DNA of 64,000 nt from Pseudopedobacter sp965218985 (GTDB lineage: Bacteria > Bacteroidota > Bacteroidia > Sphingobacteriales > Sphingobacteriaceae). Where the stretch lies: NCBI GenBank assembly GCA_965218985.1, contig CBDCMP010000007.1, positions 1,054,001 to 1,118,000 on the forward strand, read 5' to 3'. This document shows positions 25,484 through 35,163 of this stretch, in pieces. Every line of letters begins with the position of its first letter. Position 1 is the stretch's first letter. The notes under the pieces were generated by a model. That model was given only the letters and a program-made list of their open reading frames with translations. It was not told the origin of the DNA and made no database searches. Made by a program: the position numbers and the translations under genes.

Positions 25484-26419
25484 CTATTTTAAAACATCTT
25501 TTGCTGCTATTTTTAGCCTTTCGGCAAATTCTTCGGAAACTTCCTCTGGTTTAAATTTAACTTTAGTTGGATCCTCATTAAACAAAAAGCCGTACCAAAC
25601 CAAGCCTCCCAAATAACATCCTGTGGTGCTGGCATGATTATAATCAACCACAACTTTCTTGTTGTCGTCCCATTTATAACCCACATTTAAAGACGAAGGC
25701 TCATTTATAACATTTGGATAAACAAATTTATTGGTATCAATGCTTGCATCCTTCTTAAAAGTCCATTCTGGGTCAGCAGTAATTTCCCAAAACGCATCGC
25801 CTACAGGTATCACTTTTGTATTAAATTTATCAGCTACTTTGTGGTATGCTGCTCTTGACTTTTGCCACATTTCTTTGGCGGTTTTAGCATTTTGACCAGG
25901 TCCGATTTTTCCAAATACTTCCTTATCTTTACGGTAGGCCCATGTTTGGTGGAAAACTATTTTAGCGTTTGGTTGTATTTTTTTGATATAGTTATAAAGG
26001 TTTGTAACGTAAGGTTCGTAAGAACTTTCGTCGCCGGAAAGCAACGAATATTGTTGCAAAGTAACCACATCCCAAACCCCATCAGACAATAACATTTTTA
26101 ATGATTTACCGCGGTATTCCAAACCTTTTGGATCTTTTGGGTCAGCCTCATAAGCGGCAGCAACTTCCCAATGTCTTTGTAGCGGACAGCCTCCTAGCTC
26201 GGCCCTGCCTATTTCTAGTGTTTTACCGGCTTCTTTAGCAATTTCGGGTAAAAACTTGGTGGCGTTTTGCGAAAAACTATTGCCGATCACAAACACTCTA
26301 AGCTTATCGCTCTTTGGAGACTGCAATGTGTGGCTAAGTTCATTTTTTTGTGCGCATGATATATGACCAAGGGTAATTAACGCGATAAACAGGTATTTAA
26401 TAAAGCTATTTCTATTCAT
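25484..26419 (-). CDS. DUF4886 SGNH-like exported protein
   Basis: A 311-aa protein with lipoprotein-like N-terminus (LITLGHISCAQ). LRVFVIGNSFSQNATKFLPEI is the DUF4886 version of the SGNH block I, with ELGGCPLQRHWE, WDVVTLQQYSLLSG and a terminal histidine region (VDYNHASTTGCYLGGLVWYGF). Such proteins are predicted carbohydrate esterases. It is followed by no overlap and preceded by the CE12-like gene six bases away, suggesting a shared transcript of deacylating enzymes. Confidence 0.78.
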   Translation of the reverse strand: MNRNSFIKYLFIALITLGHISCAQKNELSHTLQSPKSDKLRVFVIGNSFSQNATKFLPEIAKEAGKTLEIGRAELGGCPLQRHWEVAAAYEADPKDPKGLEYRGKSLKMLLSDGVWDVVTLQQYSLLSGDESSYEPYVTNLYNYIKKIQPNAKIVFHQTWAYRKDKEVFGKIGPGQNAKTAKEMWQKSRAAYHKVADKFNTKVIPVGDAFWEITADPEWTFKKDASIDTNKFVYPNVINEPSSLNVGYKWDDNKKVVVDYNHASTTGCYLGGLVWYGFLFNEDPTKVKFKPEEVSEEFAERLKIAAKDVLK

Positions 26420-26425
26420 GATCTA

Positions 26426-27196
26426 TTATTTTTGTTGATATCTAGGGTTTGCAATTGCTTGTAATTTTCTCACATCCGGACAAACTTTAATTAAGTCTAC
26501 CCAAACCAGTTGCGCCATTATTCTTGCACCGTATTCGCTAAAATGGGTATTATCGATTTTTCCTGAAGGATAATTGGGGTGCTCATTTGCCTCTAACTGG
26601 TTGAATAATGCTTTCGAGTTTTCCTTTCCTAATTTCGCTAAAAGTGCTAGGGTTTTCTGGTTTAAATCTATCAAAGGTACACTTTGCTCCTCGGCGAGTT
26701 TTTTAACCAAACCAGCGTAAACCGCATGAGAATCTTTTACGATGCCGGCATCGTCAATAATTCGGCGGGCAGCAGAAGTGATTAGTACCGGATGAACGTT
26801 TTTTTCTTTACAAGTTTGTAAAAACATTTTGAGGTTGCTTACAAAATCACTTTCGGGCGTATAGCTTTTTTTAGAAGCAACCTCATCATTATGCCCGAAC
26901 TGAATCAACAGATAATCTCCACTTTTTAACTGGGCTTTTGCTTTTTCCCAGTAACCATTTGCAATGTAGGTTTTGGTGCTTTCGCCACCATAAGCGAGGT
27001 TTTTTACCACTGCAACGCTATTATTAAAAAAAGTTTGAAATGGCGTTCCCCATCCCGTTTCTGGAAATTGTTGTGCATTTTTTTGAGCCACTGTGGAATC
27101 TCCTATCAAAAAAACAGTGGTTTTTGGTTGTTGGCTAGCAAAACCCATAGCTGCAATAGCTAACAATACAAGGCCATATAATTTTAATGGTCTCAT
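26426..27196 (-). CDS. CE12-like rhamnogalacturonan acetylesterase
   Basis: A 256-aa protein with signal peptide. It has TVFLIGDSTVAQK (block I, Ser in GDST), NLAYGGESTKTYI (block II), LIQFGHNDEV (block III) and DNTHFSEYGARIMAQ (block V, Asp and His). This set is characteristic of rhamnogalacturonan acetylesterases of CE12, which remove acetyl groups from pectin-like chains. The start overlaps the stop of the PhoD-like gene (ATGA). Together with GH105 and GH28 genes it points to a uronate-containing glycan. Confidence 0.85.
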   Translation of the reverse strand: MRPLKLYGLVLLAIAAMGFASQQPKTTVFLIGDSTVAQKNAQQFPETGWGTPFQTFFNNSVAVVKNLAYGGESTKTYIANGYWEKAKAQLKSGDYLLIQFGHNDEVASKKSYTPESDFVSNLKMFLQTCKEKNVHPVLITSAARRIIDDAGIVKDSHAVYAGLVKKLAEEQSVPLIDLNQKTLALLAKLGKENSKALFNQLEANEHPNYPSGKIDNTHFSEYGARIMAQLVWVDLIKVCPDVRKLQAIANPRYQQK

Positions 27197-29691
27197 ATTG
27201 TTACGTCTATAGGGTTTAACCTGCTCACGCTACTTTCTAAACTCAGTTTTTTAACGTTGCTTCCTTCTCCTATTTCAATATTAAACTTGCCCATTGTTGC
27301 CACCATAGGTTGATAAGGGGTATCCGACAATCGCAAAATATTAATCAACTCGTTATCTTCTGTCATAAGTTTTACCAGTTGGTTAGGTCTGTTGATGTTC
27401 AATTGTGGTAAAAAATAGGTATTGCTACGCCCGTCATTATCTGTTTGGTTGATGGTATGTGGCCAGCCCGGATATTGATCGTGAGGAGTTGGATTGTCGA
27501 AATCCGACTCGAACTTAAAAGCTTCCATTTTGATGGTTCTTTCTGCCGTGTTAAAACTGATGATACCAAAGCCCGACGACTTGTTTTGTGCCTGAATGTA
27601 ACGGTTTTTGTTGCGCCAGTCATCTTTAGGATTGCCCACTGCATAAATGTAGTTTTTGTTCCCAAAACCATCGGTGTATAAACCTGTATTAGGCAAACCA
27701 TGTGGCGGACGATCAGTAAATGGGGTCTCTTCTATATCTGGCTGTCCCCATCTGATATAACCGGTTGAAATTGATGGAGAACAGAAGGTATAAACCCCGT
27801 CTCTTGGTTGATCGGTAGAATATTGTACGATAAAAGGCAAATGTTGATCGCCAGTAATGTGAAAGGCATAGGCTTTTCTTATCAGGCGAATCACATCATC
27901 TTTTGGATTTTTTGGCCAACCTCCCGAATCCATATCGCCGTATAAAAACATTTTCTCGTTACCGTGATGCGTACCTACATTTGCAAAAACCGTTTGAGAA
28001 ATCAACACTTTCATATCGATATCTTTCCAGTTTAAAGCCCATTTTTCTAAAAAGTTCATCTGCGCTTTTCCTAAAAACTCCAATTCGGGTTTTTCTAACT
28101 GACCAACAGTTACAGGTTTAGTTAAATGATCAATACGACCTTCTCCTGACCTTACCAACTCGGGGCCTGATTTGAACATCCGGTCGCTAATAATGGCGAA
28201 ACTGATGCCACCATAAAGCAAATCGGTATGCCAAGTACTGATACCGAACGGGGTAGGTTCATTGTTTTCTATATTTGGCAAGTGACTGCACTGGGTCCGA
28301 TGTACTGTGTTTACCATCCGCGGAGTTTGCACATATCCCCCATGCGCATCCCTAGCTTTTCCCACAACCCAGTCATCTAGTTCTATTGGTTCACCGCCCT
28401 CGCCCCACAAATTTCCCTGAAATACATCATGGTCATCTGGGGTGCAAATAGTTGGTCGGTCACGCATGACATCAGCAAATGCCCAACCAAACATATACCA
28501 TTTGCCCAAATAGCTTAACATACTTGCCTTTTCTGGCGTTCTTTTAATTGGGTAACCGCCGTTTTGCTCGTAAATTTGATCGCCGCTAAACAGCAATATA
28601 TCGGGGTTATGTTTGGGTAAGTTTTTAATTAAAGGCGAGTAAGGATAAGCTTGTGCTTCCTGACAAGTTAAACTGCCCAACTTCAGTTTACGGTCTTTCG
28701 GTTCCTTACGTACAGTTCCCTTGTACTCGTGGGTCTTACCACCGTTTTGATAAACAATTTTAAAATCCTGATCTTGATTTACTTTATAATCCGTCAACTT
28801 AAACAAAGCCGTGTATGCGTCTTTATCGATGTTGCTGGTTTGTATTTTTTTCCACGAATTTTTTTTCTTAAAATAAAGCGAAACCTGTTGACTATCAGCA
28901 TCTCCAATTGGAGGCATCTGTACAGAAATTTTTAAAACGCCTTTAGACAGCGTATACATTGTCCATAAAATGGGACCAAAATTGTTTGTAGTTTTTTCTT
29001 GTACCTTATCTCCGCTGAAAGTGAGGTTTTTAAACCAAAACTTATCGCCTCCATTTTCTGTGAAGTTGTTGACCAAAGCTACCACGCCTTCTAAATCTTT
29101 ATTTATCTGTTGTGATACTGTTGTTTCTTTTCCGTCAAGTTTGCAGGTAAGCGTTAGCTCCGATTGTTTCCCGCTTGAAACAATGTTGATTTTTAAATTA
29201 AGTTTATCAAAACTTACAGCGTTAGGAAGCGTTACTTTTTTATCGCCAATAAATATATAGCCATCGGTAGATATGCCAGCGTTTATCCCTTCTCCAAAAT
29301 AGCAAGCCGCTTTAATATCCTCATCATACTGATCTACAATAGCCACCCTGAATCCTGCGCTACCACTTTTTGCTTTTTCTAAAACGCCTAAATCAACACT
29401 TGCTTCAAAATTTCCTGCTCCTGATTCAATCACATGGCTTAAAATATTAACACGCGAATTAATATCTGTACCGGTAAACTCTATCCTGCCGTTTTTGGAT
29501 TGCCAATCTTCCATCGGAATTGACCAAAATTGTTCCCCTAGCCAAGTCCTATCGCTACCAAGCGGAAAATTTACCCTGTTCATTGGTTTTAAGCCCGCAA
29601 ACAGCTTATTTAAGCCACTAAAATAAACAGTGGTAAAAGCTAAACCCGAACCTAATTTTTTTAGAAAAATTCTTCTATTATCTTTTTTCAT
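27193..29691 (-). CDS. PhoD-like metallophosphatase family protein
   Basis: An 832-aa exported protein; NRRIFLKKLG near the N-terminus fits a twin-arginine signal. Residues 50-330 look like beta-rich laminin-type or sugar-binding domains. The catalytic part (about 345-730) has LLFSGDQIYEQNGGY, TPDDHDVFQGN and HITGDQHLPF, metal-binding motifs of the PhoD/metallophosphatase family. PhoD-like enzymes hydrolyse phospho- or possibly other esters. In glycan loci they may strip phosphate or sulfate from sugars. The gene overlaps CE12 by four bases. Confidence 0.8.
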   Translation of the reverse strand: MKKDNRRIFLKKLGSGLAFTTVYFSGLNKLFAGLKPMNRVNFPLGSDRTWLGEQFWSIPMEDWQSKNGRIEFTGTDINSRVNILSHVIESGAGNFEASVDLGVLEKAKSGSAGFRVAIVDQYDEDIKAACYFGEGINAGISTDGYIFIGDKKVTLPNAVSFDKLNLKINIVSSGKQSELTLTCKLDGKETTVSQQINKDLEGVVALVNNFTENGGDKFWFKNLTFSGDKVQEKTTNNFGPILWTMYTLSKGVLKISVQMPPIGDADSQQVSLYFKKKNSWKKIQTSNIDKDAYTALFKLTDYKVNQDQDFKIVYQNGGKTHEYKGTVRKEPKDRKLKLGSLTCQEAQAYPYSPLIKNLPKHNPDILLFSGDQIYEQNGGYPIKRTPEKASMLSYLGKWYMFGWAFADVMRDRPTICTPDDHDVFQGNLWGEGGEPIELDDWVVGKARDAHGGYVQTPRMVNTVHRTQCSHLPNIENNEPTPFGISTWHTDLLYGGISFAIISDRMFKSGPELVRSGEGRIDHLTKPVTVGQLEKPELEFLGKAQMNFLEKWALNWKDIDMKVLISQTVFANVGTHHGNEKMFLYGDMDSGGWPKNPKDDVIRLIRKAYAFHITGDQHLPFIVQYSTDQPRDGVYTFCSPSISTGYIRWGQPDIEETPFTDRPPHGLPNTGLYTDGFGNKNYIYAVGNPKDDWRNKNRYIQAQNKSSGFGIISFNTAERTIKMEAFKFESDFDNPTPHDQYPGWPHTINQTDNDGRSNTYFLPQLNINRPNQLVKLMTEDNELINILRLSDTPYQPMVATMGKFNIEIGEGSNVKKLSLESSVSRLNPIDVTI

Positions 29692-29724
29692 TTTTTTGAT
29701 TTTAATAGGAGGAAATTTAATTTA

Positions 29725-31302
29725 CTATTTTTGCGGGCCTACCTTCATTTTATAAACACCTTTTTCTAGCGCACCCAAATCAGGAGCTTTGCCTTTATAG
29801 CAATCAATAAAATTTGGGATAACTACTCCAGCATCAATCACAGCACTGCCTTTTTCTGGATAAAAATTCCAATCGTTTTTTTGTTTGTATTTAAAAACCT
29901 GGTTAAACAAGCCGTGTTTTTCTTGTCCTTTATCTTTAAAAAGTTTGTCTGAACCAGAATAAGCGTTGTAATCAAAACTCACGTTTTCCTTCGTTTTGCT
30001 ATCATGGAAATTATCCTTGTTAGTATCAAAAATATTGTTTCGTAAAGTCATGTTGTATTGCGGCCCGTTAGATATTCCTCCGTTTGGTCTTAAATGTTTT
30101 CCAGCTCCCAACAAGGTGTTATTGAAAATGTACATATGACCTTTTCCCAATGAGTTCTCTAACTTAAATCCGTTTCCACTCGTTTTTTCCGTAGGATAGT
30201 AATATAAATCAGTAAAAATGTTTCGCCAGATATAAACCGGACCGTAATACATGTGATTGGTGTTATTGTCTGATGCGATTGCCTGAAAAACGTTTTTAAC
30301 TACGTTGTCCCAAACTCTGATGTTTTTATTGGGACCTTCTATTTCGATTCCATCATCCCATGCGTGGCTGATGAGGTTTCCATAAATGTCCAAATCGCTT
30401 CCAGAACCATCTGTATCGCCAGTTATTAAGTCATCGTAATAATGATTTTCGCTACCAGAAATAACGTTGTACCTAAAAACAGAATGGTTTACAATGTTGT
30501 TTAAGAAAATTCCACGGGGACCGTTCGGGTGGGCGGTTCTCCAGTCGCATGTTGTTCCGCGAGGATCATGAATGCGGTTGTTCTGCACTACAATTTCTGA
30601 ACAGGTTTCAACGTAAATTGCACCGTTGCGTCTTGCATTGCCAGGCGTTTGGCAAAAAACTCCGGGACGACCCCATTCAAAAACCTCGCAATTTTCAACC
30701 ACGATATGATCTGCATTTTTAATATTTACCGCATGTTCATCAGACCCTGTAAACTTTAGGTTTCGCAAAATAACATAGCTAGCTCCTTCTAAATCAGCGC
30801 AAAACTTTGCATTTTCGGCATCAACGGTAACTTTTCCTTTTCCATCATAAACGTGATAAGCTCCCGGCGAACCGGATTCTACTTTAAAAGGTTTTGTGGA
30901 AGTAACGATGGTGGTTTTACCTTCAGGAAACTTTTCGCTCCATGTTTTTGCTATTAGCGTTTGTTCTCCACTTCCGCCATCTGCATCTTTATAAGTCAGC
31001 TTAATTTCGTACTTCGTATCTGGTTTTAGCAGCACAATGCTGCCTCTAAAACCTACTTGGTCAGATAGGTAATCGTTAAACAGTCCCAGTCCATTTCTCC
31101 ATTCGCTTTTCCCTTTTTTCCGAAAAACCACATTGCAAGTGGCGTTTTGGTTGGCATCTCCTGTAAAGGGAAGTTCTAAGCTGATGCTTTCAAAAGTGGA
31201 TACAGTGGTAAATTTTGCTACTTTAAGTGCATTGTCTGCCTGCTTACCGAAGGCGAGAATGCTTGTTAAAGCCAAAAAACTTGTTAGAATGCTTATTTTC
31301 AT
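29725..31302 (-). CDS. Exported right-handed beta-helix protein, candidate polysaccharide lyase
   Basis: A 525-aa protein from the ATG at 31302, where a clean signal peptide begins (MKISILTSFLALTSILAFG); a longer reading from 31350 would overlap the previous gene by 47 bases. Residues 25-125 form a fibronectin-III-like domain (FRGSIVLLKPDTKYEIKLTY). Residues 130-510 are a parallel beta-helix with rungs such as YVILRNLKF, HIVVENCEV, HSVFRYNVIS, SDLDIYGNLIS and NIRVWDNVV. The fold and position in a degradation locus suggest a lyase or hydrolase of a uronate polymer. It is paralogous to 37627-40533. I cannot assign a PL family. Confidence 0.75.
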   Translation of the reverse strand: MKISILTSFLALTSILAFGKQADNALKVAKFTTVSTFESISLELPFTGDANQNATCNVVFRKKGKSEWRNGLGLFNDYLSDQVGFRGSIVLLKPDTKYEIKLTYKDADGGSGEQTLIAKTWSEKFPEGKTTIVTSTKPFKVESGSPGAYHVYDGKGKVTVDAENAKFCADLEGASYVILRNLKFTGSDEHAVNIKNADHIVVENCEVFEWGRPGVFCQTPGNARRNGAIYVETCSEIVVQNNRIHDPRGTTCDWRTAHPNGPRGIFLNNIVNHSVFRYNVISGSENHYYDDLITGDTDGSGSDLDIYGNLISHAWDDGIEIEGPNKNIRVWDNVVKNVFQAIASDNNTNHMYYGPVYIWRNIFTDLYYYPTEKTSGNGFKLENSLGKGHMYIFNNTLLGAGKHLRPNGGISNGPQYNMTLRNNIFDTNKDNFHDSKTKENVSFDYNAYSGSDKLFKDKGQEKHGLFNQVFKYKQKNDWNFYPEKGSAVIDAGVVIPNFIDCYKGKAPDLGALEKGVYKMKVGPQK

Positions 31303-31303
31303 G

Positions 31304-32074
31304 CTATTTATCTGATAATTCGAATACTTTAAAATTACTGTACTGCGCAATCAAAGGTGCCATTTGCCTAAAACCTATTTTTCCGTCACGTAAAATTTTC
31401 CCTAAAGACTCATCGTCTTTATAGTTTAAAATTTGGAGGTCATTGATAAAAAAAGTGATTTCGTCTTTAAACTTTACCAGTTTCAAATGGTAGGGAGGTT
31501 TCCCATAATCCACATTTGGGATTGGATCCGCACCCTTAGCTACCATGTGGAAACCGTAGCTTTTACGGAGGTTACAAATCTGAAATTCAATTTCGGAAGG
31601 ATACCTTCTTCTAAAGTAGGAAAGGTGGTAGGCGTTGATATCGCCATGGTGGTACTCGCCGTAATCTCCTCCCCGTTTTTTTAAAAATTTACTCAATACA
31701 TCGTCCCCGTTAATTCCTTTTGCCACAAAAAACAAAATGCACAAACCAGGTTGTTCAATGGGGTAAAAATCCCAAGTGATCGCAATGTTCTCTGGGAAAT
31801 TAACCGGACACCAAAACACAAAATTGCTTTTTTGCCCTAAAACTGGGTCCAGCTTGTTTTTTAACTGCATTTTCCCGTCAACAATACTCACATCCGCTTC
31901 GCCTTCTAAAATGAAGTCTTTTACATCTTCCATTTGATTGAAAGGATTGCTATAAATTAGTTGTTGTTTAATATTTGGCGCACCCGGAACAATTTGAGCA
32001 AGAACTGTTTTATTGCTGAACAAACAACATAAAACGGCTAACCCTATGATAAAACTATCTCCTTTAATTTTCAT
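31304..32074 (-). CDS. DUF1961 family protein
   Basis: A 256-aa exported protein (signal peptide ending VLAQ). YSNPFNQMEDVKDFILEGEADVSI, FVFWCPVNFPENIAITWDFYP, GDYGEYHHGDINAYHLSYFRR and the closing KIGFRQMAPLIAQYSNFKVFEL are typical of DUF1961, a concanavalin-like beta-sandwich family common in glycan loci. It probably binds or cleaves a carbohydrate. The ATG lies inside the glycerate kinase gene (11-base overlap) and the stop is one base from the beta-helix gene start. Confidence 0.82.
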   Translation of the reverse strand: MKIKGDSFIIGLAVLCCLFSNKTVLAQIVPGAPNIKQQLIYSNPFNQMEDVKDFILEGEADVSIVDGKMQLKNKLDPVLGQKSNFVFWCPVNFPENIAITWDFYPIEQPGLCILFFVAKGINGDDVLSKFLKKRGGDYGEYHHGDINAYHLSYFRRRYPSEIEFQICNLRKSYGFHMVAKGADPIPNVDYGKPPYHLKLVKFKDEITFFINDLQILNYKDDESLGKILRDGKIGFRQMAPLIAQYSNFKVFELSDK

Positions 32075-33209
32075 GCTTTAAAATGTTTAGCGATAACGTT
32101 TTTGCTATCTGTGAGGCAGTTCTTATGATGTTTTTTTCTGTGTATTGTATGGCTTCGTCTAAAGAAACAGGTCCAGTACCAATCGGGAAAACCGCATCAA
32201 AATGTTTAAAGAGTTTTAAATCTAAAGTTTGAGAGATTTGCCCCGCCAATACAATTACCGGTACGCCATGAGCTTTAGCCATTTTTGCGACTCCGTAGGG
32301 CCCTTTTCCGGCTAAAGTTTGTTCGTCCAAACCGCCTTCGGCAGTAATTAATAAATCGGTGGTTTTTATGCTTTGGTTAAAACCTGTTAGGTTAAGTAAA
32401 AACTCTATTCCCGAAACGATTTCGGCATTAAGGTAAACCGCCATTGATGCAGCAATGCCACCGGCAGCGCCGCCGTGTTTTTGGTTTGCCATGTTTTTGC
32501 CCAAGTGTTTTTCTGTTTGCTGGCTAAAATGAGTTAAAGCATCTTCCAGTAAATTGACCATGGTTTCATCCGCTCCTTTTTGAGGACCGAATACCTTTGC
32601 AGCGCCGAGTTCTCCCAATAAAGTATTCTCCACATCACATGCAATTTTAAAGTCGCTTTGCTTTAACCTGTAATCCATTTGGCTAAGATCTATCTTGTCT
32701 ATGTTCAATAAAGCTTCGCCACCACGGTCAATTTCATTACCGCTTTTATCTAAAAACTTAGCCCCTAAAGCTTGTAAAATTCCTGCGCCAGCGTCAACCG
32801 TTGCACTGTTGCCTAAGCCAATCACAAATTTTCTGTAGCCTTTTTCTAAAGCATCTAATATCAATTCTCCGGTACCGAAAGCACTGGCCTTTAAAGGGTT
32901 TAATTCATTTTTTTTTAGCCATCTTAATCCTGATGCGCTTGCTACTTCTATTACCGCAGTATCTTTATGGATTACCCCATATTTTGTTTCGATTTTTCTG
33001 TTTAAGGGATCCGCAACCTGCTTTTTAATAAAATTGCCTTTGAGCTGTGTAACTAAAATGTCTGTCAATCCTTCTCCACCATCTGCAATCGGCATTAGTT
33101 CATACTCTGCGTTAAAATCAGCATTTTCAAAACCGCATTGAATGGCTTTGGCTATTTCTATTGCAGAAAGGCTATGTTTAAATGCGTTTGGAGCGATTAA
33201 GATTTTCAT
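32064..33209 (-). CDS. garK: Glycerate kinase (type I family)
   Basis: A 381-aa cytoplasmic enzyme. APNAFKHSLSAIEIAKAI, MPIADGGEGLTDIL, GLGNSATVDAGAGILQALGAKF, KVFGPQKGAD and HGGAAGGIAASMAVYLN are standard glycerate kinase motifs. It phosphorylates D-glycerate to a phosphoglycerate, entering glycolysis. Glycerate arises from breakdown of sugar acids such as galactarate, so this enzyme fits catabolism of uronates released by the locus. It overlaps DUF1961 by 11 bases. I use garK by family; glxK is equally possible. Confidence 0.88.
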   Translation of the reverse strand: MKILIAPNAFKHSLSAIEIAKAIQCGFENADFNAEYELMPIADGGEGLTDILVTQLKGNFIKKQVADPLNRKIETKYGVIHKDTAVIEVASASGLRWLKKNELNPLKASAFGTGELILDALEKGYRKFVIGLGNSATVDAGAGILQALGAKFLDKSGNEIDRGGEALLNIDKIDLSQMDYRLKQSDFKIACDVENTLLGELGAAKVFGPQKGADETMVNLLEDALTHFSQQTEKHLGKNMANQKHGGAAGGIAASMAVYLNAEIVSGIEFLLNLTGFNQSIKTTDLLITAEGGLDEQTLAGKGPYGVAKMAKAHGVPVIVLAGQISQTLDLKLFKHFDAVFPIGTGPVSLDEAIQYTEKNIIRTASQIAKTLSLNILKHEN

Positions 33210-33275
33210 TGAAGTTATCTGAATAGAAGTAAAAAATTATAAAGTAAAAATTAAAAAAATCTGTGTGGTTAACCT

Positions 33276-33308
33276 CCCCACCCCCCACCCCCCACCCCCT
33301 AAAGGGGG
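33276..33308. repeat. G-quadruplex-forming tract with GC hairpin
   Basis: On the minus strand runs of five, six, six and four G are separated by single T (33276-33299), which fits the G-quadruplex pattern. CCCCC-TAAA-GGGGG (33295-33308) overlaps it and supplies the stop codon of the truncated 90-aa gene. It looks like an inserted dispersed sequence and may also end transcription. Confidence 0.65.
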
Positions 33309-33571
33309 ACACCTATATTAGCCATCATCCCTCTAATGTTCATTACGGTTGCTGGCAAAGGAATTACTTTTACCAATGTATGGTTGTTAAGTATGTCATG
33401 AACTTCAATTGATGGTTTCACTGTTTTAAATCCAGAACGTTCTTTTGGCGAACGCCCAACGTACAAGTATTTTTTAACCCCTTTTTCGGCAACTGATGTA
33501 CTGTTATTTTTTTGTGCATTACAAGCAGTTGCGCTTATAAAGCAAATTAAAAGCAATAATATTTTTCTCAT
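33299..33571 (-). pseudogene. N-terminal fragment of a beta-propeller (YncE-like) lipoprotein
   Basis: A 90-aa product with lipoprotein signal (LLICFISATACNA) followed by KKYLYVGRSPKERSGFKTVKPSIEVHDILNNHTL, the first blade of a propeller protein, and VMNIRGMMAN. It ends in GVPL at the GC-rich hairpin, and no downstream continuation is present. The rest of a normally 300-400-residue protein is gone. It sits four bases after the sulfatase stop, so it was part of that operon. Confidence 0.7.
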
Positions 33572-33575
33572 GATG

Positions 33576-35159
33576 TTATTGTGGTTTTGGGAACGAGCGC
33601 ATTACGCCTTCTAATCTAGGGTACGATTCAAACACATCGTTACCCGTTATTCTTGGGTCTTGTGTAAGTCTTAAATAATCCTCAAACTTGTTTTTTAAGT
33701 TTGTTTTTAAAGTTTTATAAGCATTGTCATCCACTAAGTTTTTTAAACAAGCCGGATCTTCTTTAACATTATAAAGCTCTTCGTCCGGCCTTTTATCAGT
33801 TGCTATTTTTAAGAAATTTCCGATTGTTTTATCAGCTCGGTTAATAACCAAATAATCTAGTGTTGGGCAGGCATCAATATCGTAAAAAACGCCATAATCA
33901 CTTAAAACCTCTTTTCCGCCCGATTTAATTAAAGCATAAGGATCTCCGGCCGGCCATAAATCGGGTCTAAAGTTTCTGATGTAAAGGAAATCTCCTTCTC
34001 GTAATGACCGCTGGGGGTAGCCCATATTGTTATATCTGGCATAAGAATGTCTTTCTCTTGCAGAGTAAGCAAAGTTGTTGTTTGCAATTCCGGAAGGTTG
34101 TAAGAGCTCGGGCAATACACTTTTACCTGCCATTGCGTAGCTTAGTTCCGGCATCTTTACGGCGGCAATATCCAAAAGTGTTGGTGCCATGTTCACCATG
34201 CTAAAGATATTGTTATTTACCAATCCTTTCTGAATCTTTCCTGGCCAACTGATAGCCAGAGGCACATGCAAACCGTATTCGTAATTGTTGGCTTTGGCTC
34301 TGGGGAAAGCCATTCCGTTATCAGAAGTGATGACAATAACCGTGTTTGCCAATTCCCCTGATTTTTCTAGCTGGTCTAAAATTTTACCTAACTGGGTATC
34401 AAACCACTCAATTTCGAAACAGTAATCCAAAATATCGCTACGGACTTCTTTGGTATCAGGCAAAAAATCGGGAACCACTACATCTTCAATTCTTTTTCCG
34501 TTTTTAACGCCAATTCCTTTAGAGAATATTCTGTGAGGTTCTTGCGCACCAAACCAAAAACAAAACGGCTGATTATTTTCTTTTTCGGAGTAAAATTTTC
34601 TAAAGTTTTCTGCATAATCATACCTAGAAACGCCTTCGGGAGGATTGGGATATTTAATGCTATTGTACTCGTGACCTGCAGGATTGTTTTTTCTGCCGGA
34701 TACTTTCCAATCACCTGGGCCCCAGCCTTTTCCGGTATAGCCGGTTTTGTATCCGTTTTCCTCTAAAATTTCGGGATAAACTTTATACTTTGATGGAAAA
34801 CTACTGGCGTGTGTACCAGCTTCTTCAATCTGCCAATCGTTACGACCGGTTAAAATAGCGGCTCTACTAGGGCTACATCCGGGCGAAGCCACGTAAGCAT
34901 TGTTAAATAAAATTCCCGCTTTTGCTACCTTATCGAAGTTTGGTGTACTCACGGCCTTGTACCCGTAGGCGGAAGCATGAGGAAAAGACTGATCATCAGA
35001 AATTACAAACAGAATGTTTGGCTTTTTTCCTTCAAAAACTGGTTCTTTCTCTTTCGGAGCTACTCCTTTTTCTTTTGCCACCAATTCTTTCTTTTTGCTG
35101 GTAAATGCAAGCAAACCGATTATGGCCAGAGCGGGAATTAATTTAACTAAATATTTCAT
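33576..35159 (-). CDS. Sulfatase (family S1, formylglycine type)
   Basis: A 527-aa exported enzyme (hydrophobic residues 3-20). PNILFVISDDQSF holds the metal-binding Asp pair; C95 in GCSPSRAAILTGR is the cysteine to be converted to formylglycine (CxPSR). WGPGDWK, FGAQEPHR and ITSDNGMAFPRAKAN complete the site. S1 sulfatases remove sulfate esters from sugars and need an activating enzyme encoded elsewhere. It is most similar here to 51392-52963, sharing the TGKGWGPGD region. It is linked to the GH36-like gene by a four-base spacer. Confidence 0.92.
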   Translation of the reverse strand: MKYLVKLIPALAIIGLLAFTSKKKELVAKEKGVAPKEKEPVFEGKKPNILFVISDDQSFPHASAYGYKAVSTPNFDKVAKAGILFNNAYVASPGCSPSRAAILTGRNDWQIEEAGTHASSFPSKYKVYPEILEENGYKTGYTGKGWGPGDWKVSGRKNNPAGHEYNSIKYPNPPEGVSRYDYAENFRKFYSEKENNQPFCFWFGAQEPHRIFSKGIGVKNGKRIEDVVVPDFLPDTKEVRSDILDYCFEIEWFDTQLGKILDQLEKSGELANTVIVITSDNGMAFPRAKANNYEYGLHVPLAISWPGKIQKGLVNNNIFSMVNMAPTLLDIAAVKMPELSYAMAGKSVLPELLQPSGIANNNFAYSARERHSYARYNNMGYPQRSLREGDFLYIRNFRPDLWPAGDPYALIKSGGKEVLSDYGVFYDIDACPTLDYLVINRADKTIGNFLKIATDKRPDEELYNVKEDPACLKNLVDDNAYKTLKTNLKNKFEDYLRLTQDPRITGNDVFESYPRLEGVMRSFPKPQ

Positions 35160-35163
35160 TTCA

